Below, in pieces: positions 48,577-60,540 of a stretch of DNA of 64,000 nucleotides. The translations under genes were made by a program, and so were the position numbers. The stretch covers positions 1,100,534-1,164,533 of the forward strand of contig VZDJ01000034.1 in assembly GCA_008694505.1 (NCBI GenBank), written 5' to 3'. The notes under the pieces are model-generated. The model did not search any database, was not told the DNA's origin, and saw only the letters and a list, made by a program, of their open reading frames with translations. Positions within the stretch are counted from its first letter, which is position 1. Each line of letters starts with the position of its first letter. The DNA is from Cyanoderma ruficeps. Its lineage: Eukaryota > Chordata > Aves > Passeriformes > Timaliidae.

Positions 48577-50904
48577 GCCAAACCCTCACAATCTCTCTTT
48601 CCTAATCAGGATGCAGAAGATAACAGGAAACTTCTTTCTTCTGCCTCATCCAGAAATCCCTGCAGCTGCAAATGAAGGGCGACAATGACTGGACGGGCCC
48701 ACAGGCAATGGAAATGATCCACAAACACAGTGACATTTATTCTACGTGGGAGAACCAATGCTCCCCCACTTCATCTGAACCTGGTAGTAGAGGGAACAAA
48801 TGAACTGTGCAATAATTTGAATTGAGTTTCTCTAAGAGAGCACAGGAAGATAAGACTTGACATCGGCAAAGCTCTTCTACGCTTCCCTAAATTACTGCAA
48901 TTTCAGTCTTGTTCTCATTTCCGAGCAGGTTTCATCCAAGCCAAAACCAAATTAGATAGGAATAGTTGATGTGAAATATACAGAGAAACTATAAAACAGA
49001 AACAACCCCAAAAGTCACATCTCCCTAAACTGAAAAGCAATTCATCTGCATTTTTCAGTCTGGGGAGCAAAACAGAACATCAAACTCAGAGAGAAGCAAT
49101 AGTTCTCACAAAAGCCAAAAAAAAAAAACTGGTTGGGGAAAAATCCCACAACCAAATGAGTCTCCACTGGAGGTGGGAGGAAATAGGCAGGAACAGTAGA
49201 GGGGAGCAGACTGGAGTGCTGCACAGAACAAGATACCATACAGGGGATGAGTTCACCAGCAAAGGAAAAGAAATAGAGAGGCATCCAAGGCCAAATTCCA
49301 CTGAAACCACAGGAGCCTGAACACCAGGGCAGCCTCGGTGCCAATGGCCAGGCTGGGAAAACTCCCCTAAACTCCTATGCTGCCCAGGCTGGACTGCCCA
49401 AAACAATCACTGCTTGCCGAGAGAGATCAACTGCTTCCAAAAGAGAACACTCCTGAGGAATGGGAGATCTGCCCTGCAGCAGGGCAAGCACACCCATCAA
49501 GAATGATTTCTACAAAGAAACAGTGTCTCACCAGCTTGCAGACACACTTTTACTTGCCCTGAGGCACTCGGGACTTCAAACAAATGACTAGCAAAAGAAT
49601 ACAAAGAAAGGGAGGGGGGAAAAATGAGAGAAAAAAAAAATCTATTGACATCTACCACTGGCACAAACTCAGCCTGAGTTACACATCCCAGTTCAGCTCT
49701 TTGGAGCTGAACTTGCACTTCAAGCATGACTTTAAAAATACACTGCTGTGTTTCCCCCCCAAAGGAAATACCAGGCTCTTGGAGGGAAAAGCTGCTCTGT
49801 GTGCTGGAAACAGACTCAGTGCTAAGGTCCACAGGTCTTGCTGGTCCCAGAGGGGAGCTCAGAGAAGGACAGATCTGGCTGAGCCCTTGCTTGTAACAGG
49901 CTGCAGCCTGTTCTCCTACTGCCCTGGGTCTGACACTTTTCATGCTTGTCACAGTTGAAAAGTGATTTTTCAGGAAGGCTTAAAGAAAATCCATTTCTCA
50001 TTTATTCAGCATTTATTTATAGCTGCAGAAAAATTGTCCAGCTACCGCTTTGCGGTCAGACACCCAAACTGGCTCTGAGCTCCACAACCTCTCGCTTGGT
50101 TCCTGCTGTAACAGCTCATTTGGGAGCACAAAAGGCCAGGAGTGGATCTGTAAACCTTCTCTACTGGGTCTGAAGTGCTGAAGGAACACAAACCAGCAGT
50201 GACTGCAAAGCAATAGCAAATGGGGCTGTTGTGCAGTGCAGAAGCTGCAGCTCTACCTGGGCACTCCATTGGCACAGCTCTGCCCTGCCACCAGCAGTAA
50301 GGGGACAGAGGGACAGAGACAGGGCCTGCTGGCACAGGGGCATGGAGCTGCCAAATCCCTTATGGCAGCACCCATCCACACTGCACAGCACCCACCCCAG
50401 CTCAGCTCCATTTGTGAAAGTGCACAACAGGTAAAACCCTAAACCTGACATATTTATCTGATCACGGTGAAAAACAAGCATACAAAAATCTAATCCTTCT
50501 CTGAGCAGGGCACTCAGAGGGGCTTGTCTGCCCAGCTGGGCTTGTGCTTGCTACTGCAATTATGAATTAGAGCACACATCTCTCTCCTAAAGCCCCCAGT
50601 ATGGTATATTCCACAACATCAGGAGAACTACCTGCTAAGGGAACATGACCTTCCCTCCATGAACATTTAAGTGCCCAACAGAAAACAATCCTACACTCCC
50701 CAACCCAAGGGAATTCTCTTCCCCGCTGTCACAGGTTTGGGTTTTTCTCTAATAAAGAGGTGGCCTTGGGCTTTTATAAGCAGAATGCCACAATGGTCAA
50801 AATATACCATGTCCTGTGATCACACTGCTACTGGAGGGACTTGGATCCAGACAGTTTTCAGCCAGCAATTACATGGGAACCTGGAGAGCATAGCAGCCCC
50901 CAGT

Positions 50905-50967
50905 CTACAGAACAGCACTGCTCAGCTTCCAAAGGTTGAATAACCAGGGAGCCACAGAAGATCCAGC
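50905..50967 (-). repeat. Dispersed repeat copy B
   Basis: Reverse-complement partner of 48142-48204. The surrounding 50.7-51.1 kb contains AATAAAG and TATAAAAAA motifs and may be a larger unrecognised element. Confidence 0.8.
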
Positions 50968-51851
50968 AGTGACAAAGTGATACTTTTTCCCTGCCAGAAA
51001 GGCATGCAGGGCAGTTCATGCAGCTTGGTATAAAAAATGCTCTACCAGAAATGGCTAGGCTGAGGACAGCAAGCACAGTCCCATCCCTGCTTTACACTGG
51101 GCACAGCTTTTCTGCAGACCCTGCCACTGCACAGTAGTGTGCAGCCAGCACGAGTGCCCACCTAGACTCACCACAATCATTCCCAAGCTCTGTGTCCTCC
51201 TGCTCCACTGTCACAGCAGTACAGACAGCACATTCTGTGTTGAGGTGGGACAATGGGTGGCATTTCTGGCTAGCACAGCTCAGAGCCCAGAGAACCCTCA
51301 GCATACACCCAGCAGCAGACTCAGTTACCCCCTCCAACAGGAATCAAGCATCATTTACCAACTCTGACTGCTCTTAGAGCAGCACATTGGCAGGAGAAGC
51401 ACACGGGGCAGCACCCAGCTCCCCCTGCCACGCCCTGTCCCACTCCTCCCTCAGCAGCTCTGCCGTACACAGAGAGCAGCAGATGCTTCACAGCAAGACA
51501 GTGCTGAGGGCTCGGGAAATCTATTTTGGGATCTCATATGTCAGTTGTTTACAAGTCGATACAGTTCCTGAAGCAAATGCCATAAACAGGAGGAGAGAAA
51601 TCTGTGCTGGAGCTCTCCTACAACACAAGGATGTCTTCAGGACAGCACATACTTCTTCACCTGCGTGCCTGAGCAACTTGCACTTACAGATGCTTCTCTC
51701 CAGGCTGTTGCTCGGGTGAGCACTTGTTGCCCTTCAAACAACCAGGCACCAATTTCCCATGAAACATTTTCCTAAACAAGGTACAAACTATTACAGCCCT
51801 TAGCAGGGTTAAGAAAAAACTTGCATGATATAAGGAAGTAAACACGCCTAC

Positions 51852-51983
51852 CTCCTTTTGAGAGGCATCCATTTCTTTGCCCTCTTCGAGTCTTTTCAGC
51901 ACAGCCTGGGCATTAGAAAGAACCTCAGAGAAAACTTTCATATCGAACAAAGAAATCCAGTTTACAGCTTTTGCTCTCTGCTG
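51852..51983 (-). pseudogene. ZBTB40: ZBTB40-like second recognised coding exon
   Basis: Exactly 132 bp (44 codons), acceptor TTGCACAG and donor GTAGGC. It reads VNWISLFDMKVFSEVLSNAQ, then AVLKRLEEGKEMDASQKE, matching QLNFLLENEGVFSDAL and VLKKLEMCSEIKGPQKE of the family. This exon has no stop, keeps phase and joins the next exon at the family's E/M boundary. It is the best preserved exon of the locus. Confidence 0.9.
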
Positions 51984-52719
51984 CTGTGCAAGAGAAACAA
52001 GATGAATTATTTGCTAATTGAATGGATTCACAGAAGGTATTATGTGATTGAAAGGCATCAGTTTGTAACCAGCACATTGGCTATAATAGGAAAACTGTGA
52101 CTTATAAATCCCTTCTGAAGACATCACACAGTCTGGAGGGAAAACCAACAGTTTATTTAACACCAGTTATAAATGGAACATTTATTTTAAACCCAGTACA
52201 GCCTCTGTTTTCCTTCCATGCTGAACAGGAGTTTAAAGGATAAGGTAGCATTAGCAAGCAACTCTGTTCACTTGCTGTTAGACAGATTGTCTAATCAGCC
52301 CCGTGTCCTGCAGTAACACAGATCCCACTGCATGGCAATCACATGTGTGGGCAATAAAAGTTTTGCTCACTACAGCTCTGGCAGAGCAATGAGCATGAAT
52401 CAACTACAAAAGCCAAAGGGAGAAAATCTCAGCAGAACAGGGGGATACGTGGCTGTTGCTCCCAATCCAGGGCAAACTAAAAAGATCAAACACAGAGTAA
52501 AAATACCCCAAAACAGGCAACTGTGAGCCAACGTGTTTCAAATAAGAGGCAATGCTGTGCCAGACCTGTGATGTCTCACCTAAATCCCTCAATTGCCCTT
52601 TCCCTTCTAGAGGCTCAGCAAGCTCCTGATCCATACAGCCACTTCACTCAGCACGGGCAGGCTGGTCAGGGCCGAGCCTGAATCCTCCTGGAGGAACCTG
52701 GAGTCACTCAACATCGTGA

Positions 52720-53290
52720 AGCCAGGTATGATTCACAGGAAATTGCTGTCCAGGAGGAGAAACACCTTCTTCCATTTCTGCTTCTACAAGGCCAGGTAAA
52801 GGAGAAACTCTCTGAGTGAGGATGATAAATGCTTTTTTCTTCATCGAGTCTTCCAGACTGGGGCAGGTAATTAGGTTCAGCCTGGTTTCCAGATGAATCT
52901 GCTTCCTGGCTGGAGACTCCTCTCACTACTATAAGAGCAGAACAACTTATGAGATCCCTGAGGAGGTTTTTCAACTAATAGCCACATCAAACATCTGCAG
53001 ACTATCTGCCACAGAGATAACTTTGGTGAAATTGTGTTTCCCCAGTGGGAGTTTGCCACTGTACATCATCTCAGGTAAGAGTGCAAACTCCTCAGGTGTT
53101 ACCACAGAAGCATCGATGGGAGATGGTGTCTGTGCTGTCCAACAGGGATTTTAACAGCAGGCTGGCAGCAGCCAAAACCACCTTGTGTGCTCTAAAATGC
53201 ACATTCCCAAAGAAGATGGCACAGAAATGCTGTTCCTTGCAGAGTGTCCCACTAGGGCAGCAGCTGCCAGCCATAACTGGGAAGCTCCAT
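52720..53290 (-). pseudogene. ZBTB40: ZBTB40-like start and BTB/POZ exon, frame broken
   Basis: ATG at 53290-53288 reads MELPSYGWQLLP then TAG (53254-53252); the family starts MELPNYSRQLL. Two bases are missing before CKEQHFCAIFFG, and two BTB codons are gone. HFRAHKVVLAAASLLLKSLL and DSTDTIS are then nearly unchanged. An extra C near 53119 shifts the frame. The next frame reads IDASVVTPEEFALLPEMMYS and KVISVADSLQMFDVAIS. A base is missing near 52972, then KNLLRDLISCS. The rest of the exon is more diverged. Strong residue conservation between the breaks suggests recent loss. Confidence 0.95.
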
Positions 53291-56200
53291 GGTACCTGCT
53301 GAGCTTCTCTTGTCTTGGTCTCCACTGCTTTCACAAAGCCCAGGTAATGAAAAGGAAATGGATGCTGGTAGCATTTCTCTCTCCAAGACAGAAAGAAAGA
53401 GTAAGAAAATGACTTTCCTGTTTACACATTTTTGTCATTTACTATGCTTCAATTCTTTGGTTACAGCAAGATCGTCCTTCTGAACTCACGCTCCTCAAAT
53501 TTAGCAACTTACTCTGAGACCTGAAGAGTCTGGATAGTGTTCAAGCCTTTTGGACTGAGCACTGAGTCCCAGGAGCTATAAAAAGGGAGTAGAGCCTCTG
53601 TGATGTGCCATGCATCTCACCGAGGTGTGAGTGCCCATGAGATCAGGCACTGCAGTGCCAGGCTGTGCCTGCAGCCAGGGGCTGGAGCTGATGCTGGATT
53701 CAGCAGCTGGATTCTGAAAGGGCAGGTGGGGAAGCAGAGCGTGAAGACCTCTTAAAACAATCTACCAAACAGAGAGGAGAATCTGAGGTGTTAGTTTGGG
53801 CCTGCAAAGCACTAAGTGATTTGGAACCAGTTCATTTTCTCCCCCAAATTACTTGTAAGATGAGCAGGGCCATGTGAACATTAGAGACAGGGGCCTGCTT
53901 GCAGCCCAGGGCCTTCAGCACCCCCTTCTCAGCACACCATGGTCTCAGCTCATCGATTTATGAGCTTTTCCCCCTAAAATGTCATTTTTGGCAGAAGTCC
54001 ATAACCCTAATCCCATCTACCAGAGCCTCCCTTTAACTTCCCCCCTTCCTCACCCCACTGCAGGAGGGAGAACAGATAGGACATCTGCTAACAGAATTTT
54101 TATCAGCGGGACACCTGAGGTTTTCATCTAAGATAGACAAGATAAAGATATTACTGCCTTGTCCACACACTAGGATGCCTAATACTGGCATGGGCCACAA
54201 AACAGTATGAGCATTCAAGAAAGAGCACCTGGATGGACAAGAATTGCACGACCTTCCACACTTGACATCTTTGCACTCAGCTTCCTGCTGTCCTGCAGAG
54301 AACAGGAGTAGTATAGCCTATCCCCAGGGTACGAACTTTAACCAGCCAATGCACAGACACCCATCTCAAAGCTCTGCCTCGCATGAAACCAGGCTCAGAG
54401 CAACTCCCAGCTTGTACCAAATCACATCATAAACAGATGTTGGGTGCAGCTCACTTCTTCAAGGCACCAACCCCTCTGGAGCTCAGCTTCTGTGGGAAGC
54501 AGGACTTCTGTCCACAGGCAGGCAGGACCCCAGCTGTCCTTCTGCATGGCACTGCCTGTAGTGGCTGTGGGAAGACAGAAGGATAGGAGAGACATCACCT
54601 CATCCCAGAGCTACAGAAGGCTGAACAGGTTGGTGGATCCCAGAAATGCAGGAGAGCTCTCCTGTGCAGCCAAGAGCTCCCTCAGGATTTAAAGATGAAG
54701 TGCTAGGAAACTTGTTTTTCAAGCAGCAGGAGAAGATCACATATGATTTTCACATCACCTCATAGCAGAGGTGTTACACTCCTCAGTACTTCTGAGTACG
54801 TCTGAAGCAAGAGCACAGGGTTGGTGGGTCCTTCTGTGGAAGGCAGAAAAACCTGAGTGGGCTGATAGCCCACCCTCCTGCCCCCAGAGCCAGAGCTTCT
54901 CCAGGCACATCCAACGACTGGCTGATCTACAGCTCATCTTTCCAAGTACCAGACCCACCCCCTTCCCCATGCACAGGGCCAGCCACCTGCACTTCCAGTC
55001 GATCCAACACACAGGCTCTTCTCTCCTCCCACACCATTTCAAATCACAAGGAACCAAGCTGCCATCAGCAGAGTTGCTGCTGGTCGTGGGAGAACAGACA
55101 GACCCGATTCTTTGCCATGTAATAGCAGTTTTAGTCCATCCACTCCTTCCCTGGAGCTGAAAGACTTCCAGTATCTGAGCTGAAATTGGGTCTGCTGGTT
55201 AAATAATAATAGCTATGGCTCTTCCTAGAAAAGGATAAGCAGGAAACATCGATGTCCTCCAAGAGACATCTGCTCACTTTGCCATGAATAGCCTCCTGCA
55301 TGAAAACTATTGCTTGCACCACAGCAAGCTGGAGGAAGCAGCAGCACCGTCTGCTCTCTCTATTCCTGGCAGGAATATAGAAGACATATTTGCTCATGAG
55401 AGCTCAAAACAGTGAAGCTCTAAGCAGCCTACCAGCATGTCCCCTTCTTCATTACAGCAACTCAGAGCACTGGAAAATGTGACCTGAGTAATTAGCACAG
55501 ACATATTTGTTTAAATACATTTTATTTCTTTAATTATAGCAACCCAAAATATCCAGTACCACCAAAGAGAAGAGGCATTTATAACAAGGGGTGTTGGCCA
55601 AGACCAGCCTCAAGGCAATTGCACCCTACTGAGAGGACACTTCAGGCTTTTATTCAAAGCCTAGAGCCAGAAGGGACCACCAGCAGCAATCTGATTGCTC
55701 ATCCGTCACTGCCTCCCAGATTTCCAGGCTCAGTAACTTGCGTTTGGCTAAAGTCTCTCTACCCAGTAAGGAGCCCAGTCATGAAAACTGATTTTTAGGT
55801 GGAGGACCCTCGACTGCCACACAGTTAAATTCCATCTCGTTTCTCACCCCAGTTTGTGTGACTCAGTCTCCCAGCCATCCTCTAGATGACCTTTGGGAGA
55901 TTTGTTTGGGGGACTGGGCAGAACTGGGAATCATTCTCTGAGAGCAGGTAACTGATACTTCAGCAGTGATGAGTGCTGACAGAGCCGACTGCTCTGCTGC
56001 AGCCATGCAGGACAGGGAACTTGCAGTGCTCACAGCAATAATGAAGCTGTATAAAATCACCCTGCACACCCAGTGCAAACCTAGAAGAAATGAACTCCTC
56101 TACATGCTCTAAAAAGCTAAAACTAAAAAGGCGGGGGGGGGGGGGNCAGAAAGAGATAAGCAAAATGGAAGAACCCAGCTTTTCTGTCCTCAGTTAATGC

Positions 56201-58789
56201 CACTTCTGAGCTGATCAGAGGGGTTCACAGGAGCACTCCACGACCCTCCTGTTCCCTACACTCAGCTCTCTGCTTGGGGAGCTAAAATCCAAAGTGGTCA
56301 TTGCAGGAGGTGTGGTTGTCAGCTCAGGAAGGCTCCCTGCTCTGAGAGAGGAGCTCATCCCATCCCAGCCCAATTGCACTCCATCAAAGGCTCATTTCAC
56401 AATCCTCATGGAAATCAGTGAACGAAGTAGGACAGAAAGCTGGAATACATCACTTGTGTTGCTCAGCCCTGCAATCCCTTGGGCATGACAGTGGCCTCTG
56501 AGTGAGGGGCAATGTTCTGTTTTTAGCTTTGGGGAGTTAAGAGCAGTGACAGCCTTAAATCACAATCTGAATACTTTCTGCGCCTGTTTACCAGTTTCCT
56601 GTTTTCTTGTTACCAAGGTGATGATCTTACACTGAGGGTTATTGGAAAGCCAGAAAAATCAAGGATTGCAATTCAATTTTCTTACCTCTCCCACAAAAAG
56701 TAATTCAGCCTTTGAAGTGCTGAAAGATGTTGAGGGGCCATTACTTGTCTCTGGGGTGCTCCAAAGGGGCAGAGCAGGCAGCTCGCCCAGAGGATAATGT
56801 GAAATCCAGCACAAGGAACCAACGCACACCAATTTGTTTTTCAATCTGTTTTGTTGCAGTTCAGAGCATCAGTGCAGACTGATAACAGAGGAAAATAAGC
56901 AACATTTTCACTAAATTCAGCACTCCATGGTCTCTAAAGGCAGAAGAATATACCACTCAAACCCCACATATTTTGGCTGTCTGTCTGCACTGATGTTCTG
57001 AATAAAAATACAGTAGATCAAAAAACAAACAGCTCTGCTACAACTTAATAGCAAGTTTTCTTCAAATAAAGAGCTGCCCCAAATAGCAAGCAAAATCATG
57101 CAGTGGAAAACCTGCACAAACCCAAAGAAACTGCCAAAGTTTGCTCCAGTCACTGCTCAGCCACGGATCACTGTGCCCGAGAACACCAAAAGTGCTAATT
57201 GTATTTTGCAGATTCCTTGAACAGCCTCAAAAAAGAAAAGCTGGGCATCTGAACTGCTGTTTGTCAGGTAGGCTTAAATCACAGAGGATGGTGTGTTGCA
57301 ATTTCTTAGTGACTTGCTAAAAAAAAAAACCAAACCAAAACTAGAATACTTTGACCAGTTTTTGTGACCCATTTTCCATCAGCAAAGTACAGTAGGCATT
57401 TGTTCCCACAGCCAAGGGCAGACATGGCTCTACACACCCCTAAGGTGCCTTGAAGCAAAGGCCTTTAAAATGACATTTTTCAGGCATGGTCACCCCAAAA
57501 TGGGTCTGATTCCCTCTTAAAAAGTACACAGAATTACTGGGATCTGAGTCTATCAAGACACTACCACTGTCACCTCATGCATCAGGCTGTCAGAGAGGCA
57601 CCTCCTCAGCCCCAAAACTTCATTAAGACAAAAGGACTTTCAAGAGCTCTTCAAACATGAATGCAGCTGCTCTAAAACAGCAGAGGAAGATGAGCATTGT
57701 GAAAGCCAAATAGGGTTCGCCCCAGAAAGCCAACATGCTTCCTCCATCTCCTGGAGGAATTTTATAACTGCTGAGATGCTTTTTGAGGGATAACAGTGAC
57801 ATTTTTGGCACCTTCTTTAGGTGGTATGTCTGGGCAGTTAAAATATACTGGAGAGAGGAAACAAGAGTGAATGAGTAGGGCATGGAGACTGGGAAAGGAC
57901 TTCTGGTCCATACTCCAACAGGCTGTTCCAGGACCACCAGCGTGTCAACCCAAATTCCTCCTCAAACACAAGACTCAGGCATATCTTAAACCAAAACCCT
58001 GCAGAACCTTGCTGCCCTGTGTCATGTCTGGCCCATAAATCAGGTGTGTCAGCCTTCCTGACCAGCACAGGAGAGCAAAATGCACCCGAGCCTCACCTCA
58101 CTGCAGCTTCTCTCTCTGCAGGAAGAAGGTGGGCTTCCCTGACCAGGACCCACCACAGCTCACCTGGCCTAGGGACAGGGACAGCCCTGAGGCTCTCTTC
58201 ACCCTGCTCCCCTGCAGAAGCTCAGTCGAGCTGAGATCACAAAGCAAACCAAATGAGACTGCTCAATTTTTGGTGTAGTGGAAAAAAAAGTTTATTTGTC
58301 TCCTGACAGCTCAGTCTTGAAGATCATCTCAAAGAACAGATGTGATTAGTGGTCCAAAGCAAGGAGAGGAATCTGCTGTGACCAAAGCACAAGATAAACT
58401 CCTTCCATGCCTACCTTTGAAAAATTTCCTGGAGGGTCACACCTGCCCAACCAGGGGCACAGCCCTAATGCACAGTTAATATAACACCTTTGGAGGGTCA
58501 ATGGAACCCAGCGGACCGGCTTTGGCTCGCTGGTAGGGACAAAATTTCGGAGGAAATATCTTTAATGTGTAGGTTACAAAAATAAAGGCCCTTGCCATAT
58601 GGCAGCGATGGGAGAGGCCAGAACATGGGGAGCATTTTAAATGAGAGAGACTGTGTTTTTTTGGGCACCTGAGGAGCACCTACAAGGCTGACTTCGATTT
58701 AACATGGGTGGGGGTCCCCGCTCCTGGTTAGGCTGAAGGCAGAGGCACCCTTCAGCCCCACTCAACCTCCTCATCCGCCTGAGAGGCTT
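53291..58789. other. Presumed 5' intron or flank of the ZBTB40-like locus
   Basis: Lies between the start-codon exon and the CpG island. No coding exon or recognised mobile element. There is a G homopolymer with N at 56134-56146. Low-complexity A runs occur. Confidence 0.5.
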
Positions 58790-59130
58790 CGTTGTAGGGA
58801 CTGTTCCCTCCCTGTGGGTGAGGGAAGCCCCCACCCGTCCCGTCCCCCGGCTCCCCGGCACCGGGCGAAGCGCCCCATCCCGGGCGCGGGTCTGGCACCG
58901 AGGCGAGGTAGTGAGAGGTGGCGGGACCCGGGACAGCCGGACGGGGTCGCGGGGGAGCCGAGCCGCCCCGACCCCCAGGTGCCAAGCGGCTGGCCCCGCC
59001 ATGGTTTTGCCTTTATTGGGCGCGGCGGGGGCGGCGGGCGGCGCCGGCAGCGGGAACAATAAAGCTTCAACAACAGTCCGGCCCGCTCCCCCGTCACGGC
59101 ACCGCCATCTTGGGGCCGCGGCAGGGCCTC
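58790..59130 (-). promoter_or_regulatory. CpG island, probable old promoter of ZBTB40-like locus
   Basis: Dense CpG over about 340 bp, unlike anything else in the window: repeated GGCG, CCCG and GGGCGCGG. On the minus strand CCAAGATGGCGGTGCCG (about 59094-59110) has the YY1-type AAGATGGCGG element, which in housekeeping promoters usually lies just downstream of the start and in the direction of transcription. Direction and distance fit a noncoding first exon of the ZBTB40-like gene. Divergent transcription to the right is possible, but no exon was seen there. Confidence 0.7.
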
Positions 59131-59211
59131 TGGCCCCCTCCCTCCTGCTGTCTTCCCGTCTAATTTTATGTCTTCTGGCTGAATTTTCTCGCCTTTTGTA
59201 AACTTAACTGA

Positions 59212-59496
59212 TGTAGTCAGATAACTTCTACAGTAGAAGTTGCTTAATGAAGGAAAGAACTCTGTGTTTCAAGCATTGCGCAAGGTCACGTCACCAAAAT
59301 AAATATGTATTAGGTAGGCGGAGAATATGTGTTAGGCAGGTTCGTGTGACTTGCTGCGTAAAAGATACAGCTTTTTACCCCTTGGTGTACTTGATTTGTG
59401 GCCACCTTATACTATGCGCAGGTTAAACGATGTCTCCTTTCTGAACTAGATGTTGTGTGTGTGTTTTGGGAGCTCCTAAAACCGGTAACGTCGACA
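59212..59496 (+). mobile_element. CpG-retaining LTR-like unit
   Basis: From TGTAGTCAGATAAC to CGTCGACA, about 285 bp, with AAATAAATATG, a TATA-like CTTATACTATG and many CpGs (TGCGCA twice, CACGTCACC, CCGGTAACGTCG) in otherwise AT-rich sequence. Length and TG...CA ends suggest an ERV LTR. No target duplication and no clear poly(A) signal were found, so it may instead be part of the CpG-island promoter. Confidence 0.35.
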
Positions 59497-59585
59497 CCCC
59501 ATCCCCGGCCAGCCCTGAGGGACTCGCTGGCCATGGTGGCTGCTCCCCGCCTCGGTCACACTTCCCACCTCGTGCCAGCATGGCT

Positions 59586-59745
59586 GCCCAGGAAGGCGAT
59601 GGAGGCACTTTCTGAAGGTCTTTAAGGAAACACTGGACATTGTGCTTAGTGCCATGGTCTAGTTGACAAGGTGGTGTTGGGTCACAGGTTGGACTGGGTC
59701 TCAGAGGCCTTTTTGAACCTAATTGGTTCTGTGATTCTGTATAAA
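59586..59745 (+). mobile_element. CR1 LINE 3' end
   Basis: GGTCTTTAAGGAAACACTGG, TTAGTGCCATGGTCTAGTTG, CAAGGTGGTGTTGGGTCACA, then GGTTCTGTGATTCTGTAT: a plus-orientation CR1 3' end of a different subfamily from the other copies. Confidence 0.93.
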
Positions 59746-60377
59746 ACATCACCTTCCTGTGTCAGAGGGGCCCATTCCCTGAGGGAGGTGGTAGTGGTGG
59801 CCGGGTGCAGGCTGTGGGCAAGCAGGCAGCTGTGAGGGGCATGTGGGGCTGAGGCAGCAGGAGACACGTCCTCATCAGGGTGCCCTTGGCCTGGGCAAGG
59901 GAATGCTTGGGCAGTGCTGGACCTTCCAGCCCACGCTCTGGGTGTACTTTGGGCTGTGGGACACGGGGCAGGTGGACAAAGCCCTGGCTCTGCGTCCTGA
60001 TCTGCTGCTCCATTACCGGCTTGACCAGTTTCCAGCCATTGGATCCCCTGCATGCGGCAGGCACAACTCCCTGTGCCCTACTGGCAGCACCTCAACGTGG
60101 TGTGCTGGGGATGACACCTGGGGCACCAGGTCTGGAACTGGGGTGCTGAAGGGGGGGGTGTGTGTGTGTCACATCCTGGGGTGTGTGGCTGCCCCTAGGA
60201 AATGCAAATATCTAAGAAGCACCCCAATGTTGAATGGCACCATGCCTGCCCATGTTTTGTGCATGTCACCCATGTGTCAGTCTGTGTGCAACAGGACGCA
60301 GGGTGGGACCAGGCTGTTCTCACAGTCCATGTGCCGGCATCCTGCTCTTGGGACCGGGCTGACAAGACCCTGATCGG
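59746..60377. other. Non-coding stretch
   Basis: GC-rich unique sequence with a short GT run near 60160. No supported gene. Confidence 0.5.
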
Positions 60378-60540
60378 TATTTCTGTCATAGCAGGGGTGC
60401 ACCTTGTTCCTTCCCAAGACTCCAGTCTATATTTCTGCCATATCAAGGGTGCTCCTTGTTCCTCCTCAAGACCCCAGTCTGTATTTCTGCCATAGCAGGA
60501 GAGCTCCTTGTTCCTCCCGGAGACCTTGCTGTGTTTCTGT
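60378..60540. repeat. 52-bp tandem repeat, about three copies
   Basis: TATTTCTGCCATA-type unit starts at 60378, 60430 and 60482, with a partial fourth at about 60532. Units include GCTCCTTGTTCCTCC and differ at several bases. Reverse frames show it as a repeated peptide but no gene is supported. Confidence 0.93.

Larger units (their letters stand above)
30945..53290 (-). pseudogene. ZBTB40: ZBTB40-like unprocessed pseudogene (whole locus)
   Basis: Ten exon remnants run in the order of ZBTB40 (human protein about 1240 residues): BTB domain, helical middle region, C2H2 zinc fingers, acidic C-terminal tail. ZBTB40 is a nuclear DNA-binding protein, with BTB for dimerisation and about a dozen fingers. 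Introns are present and several splice sites are intact, so this copy arose by DNA duplication or is the original locus. Disablements include TAG at codon 13, a TGA at 44888-44886, frameshifts near 53250, 53119, 52972, 44708, 39380 and 30966, a mutated donor (35053) and acceptor (31117), and a missing finger. Several are base substitutions, so sequencing indels cannot explain them all. Whether an intact copy exists elsewhere cannot be seen here. Confidence 0.9.
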
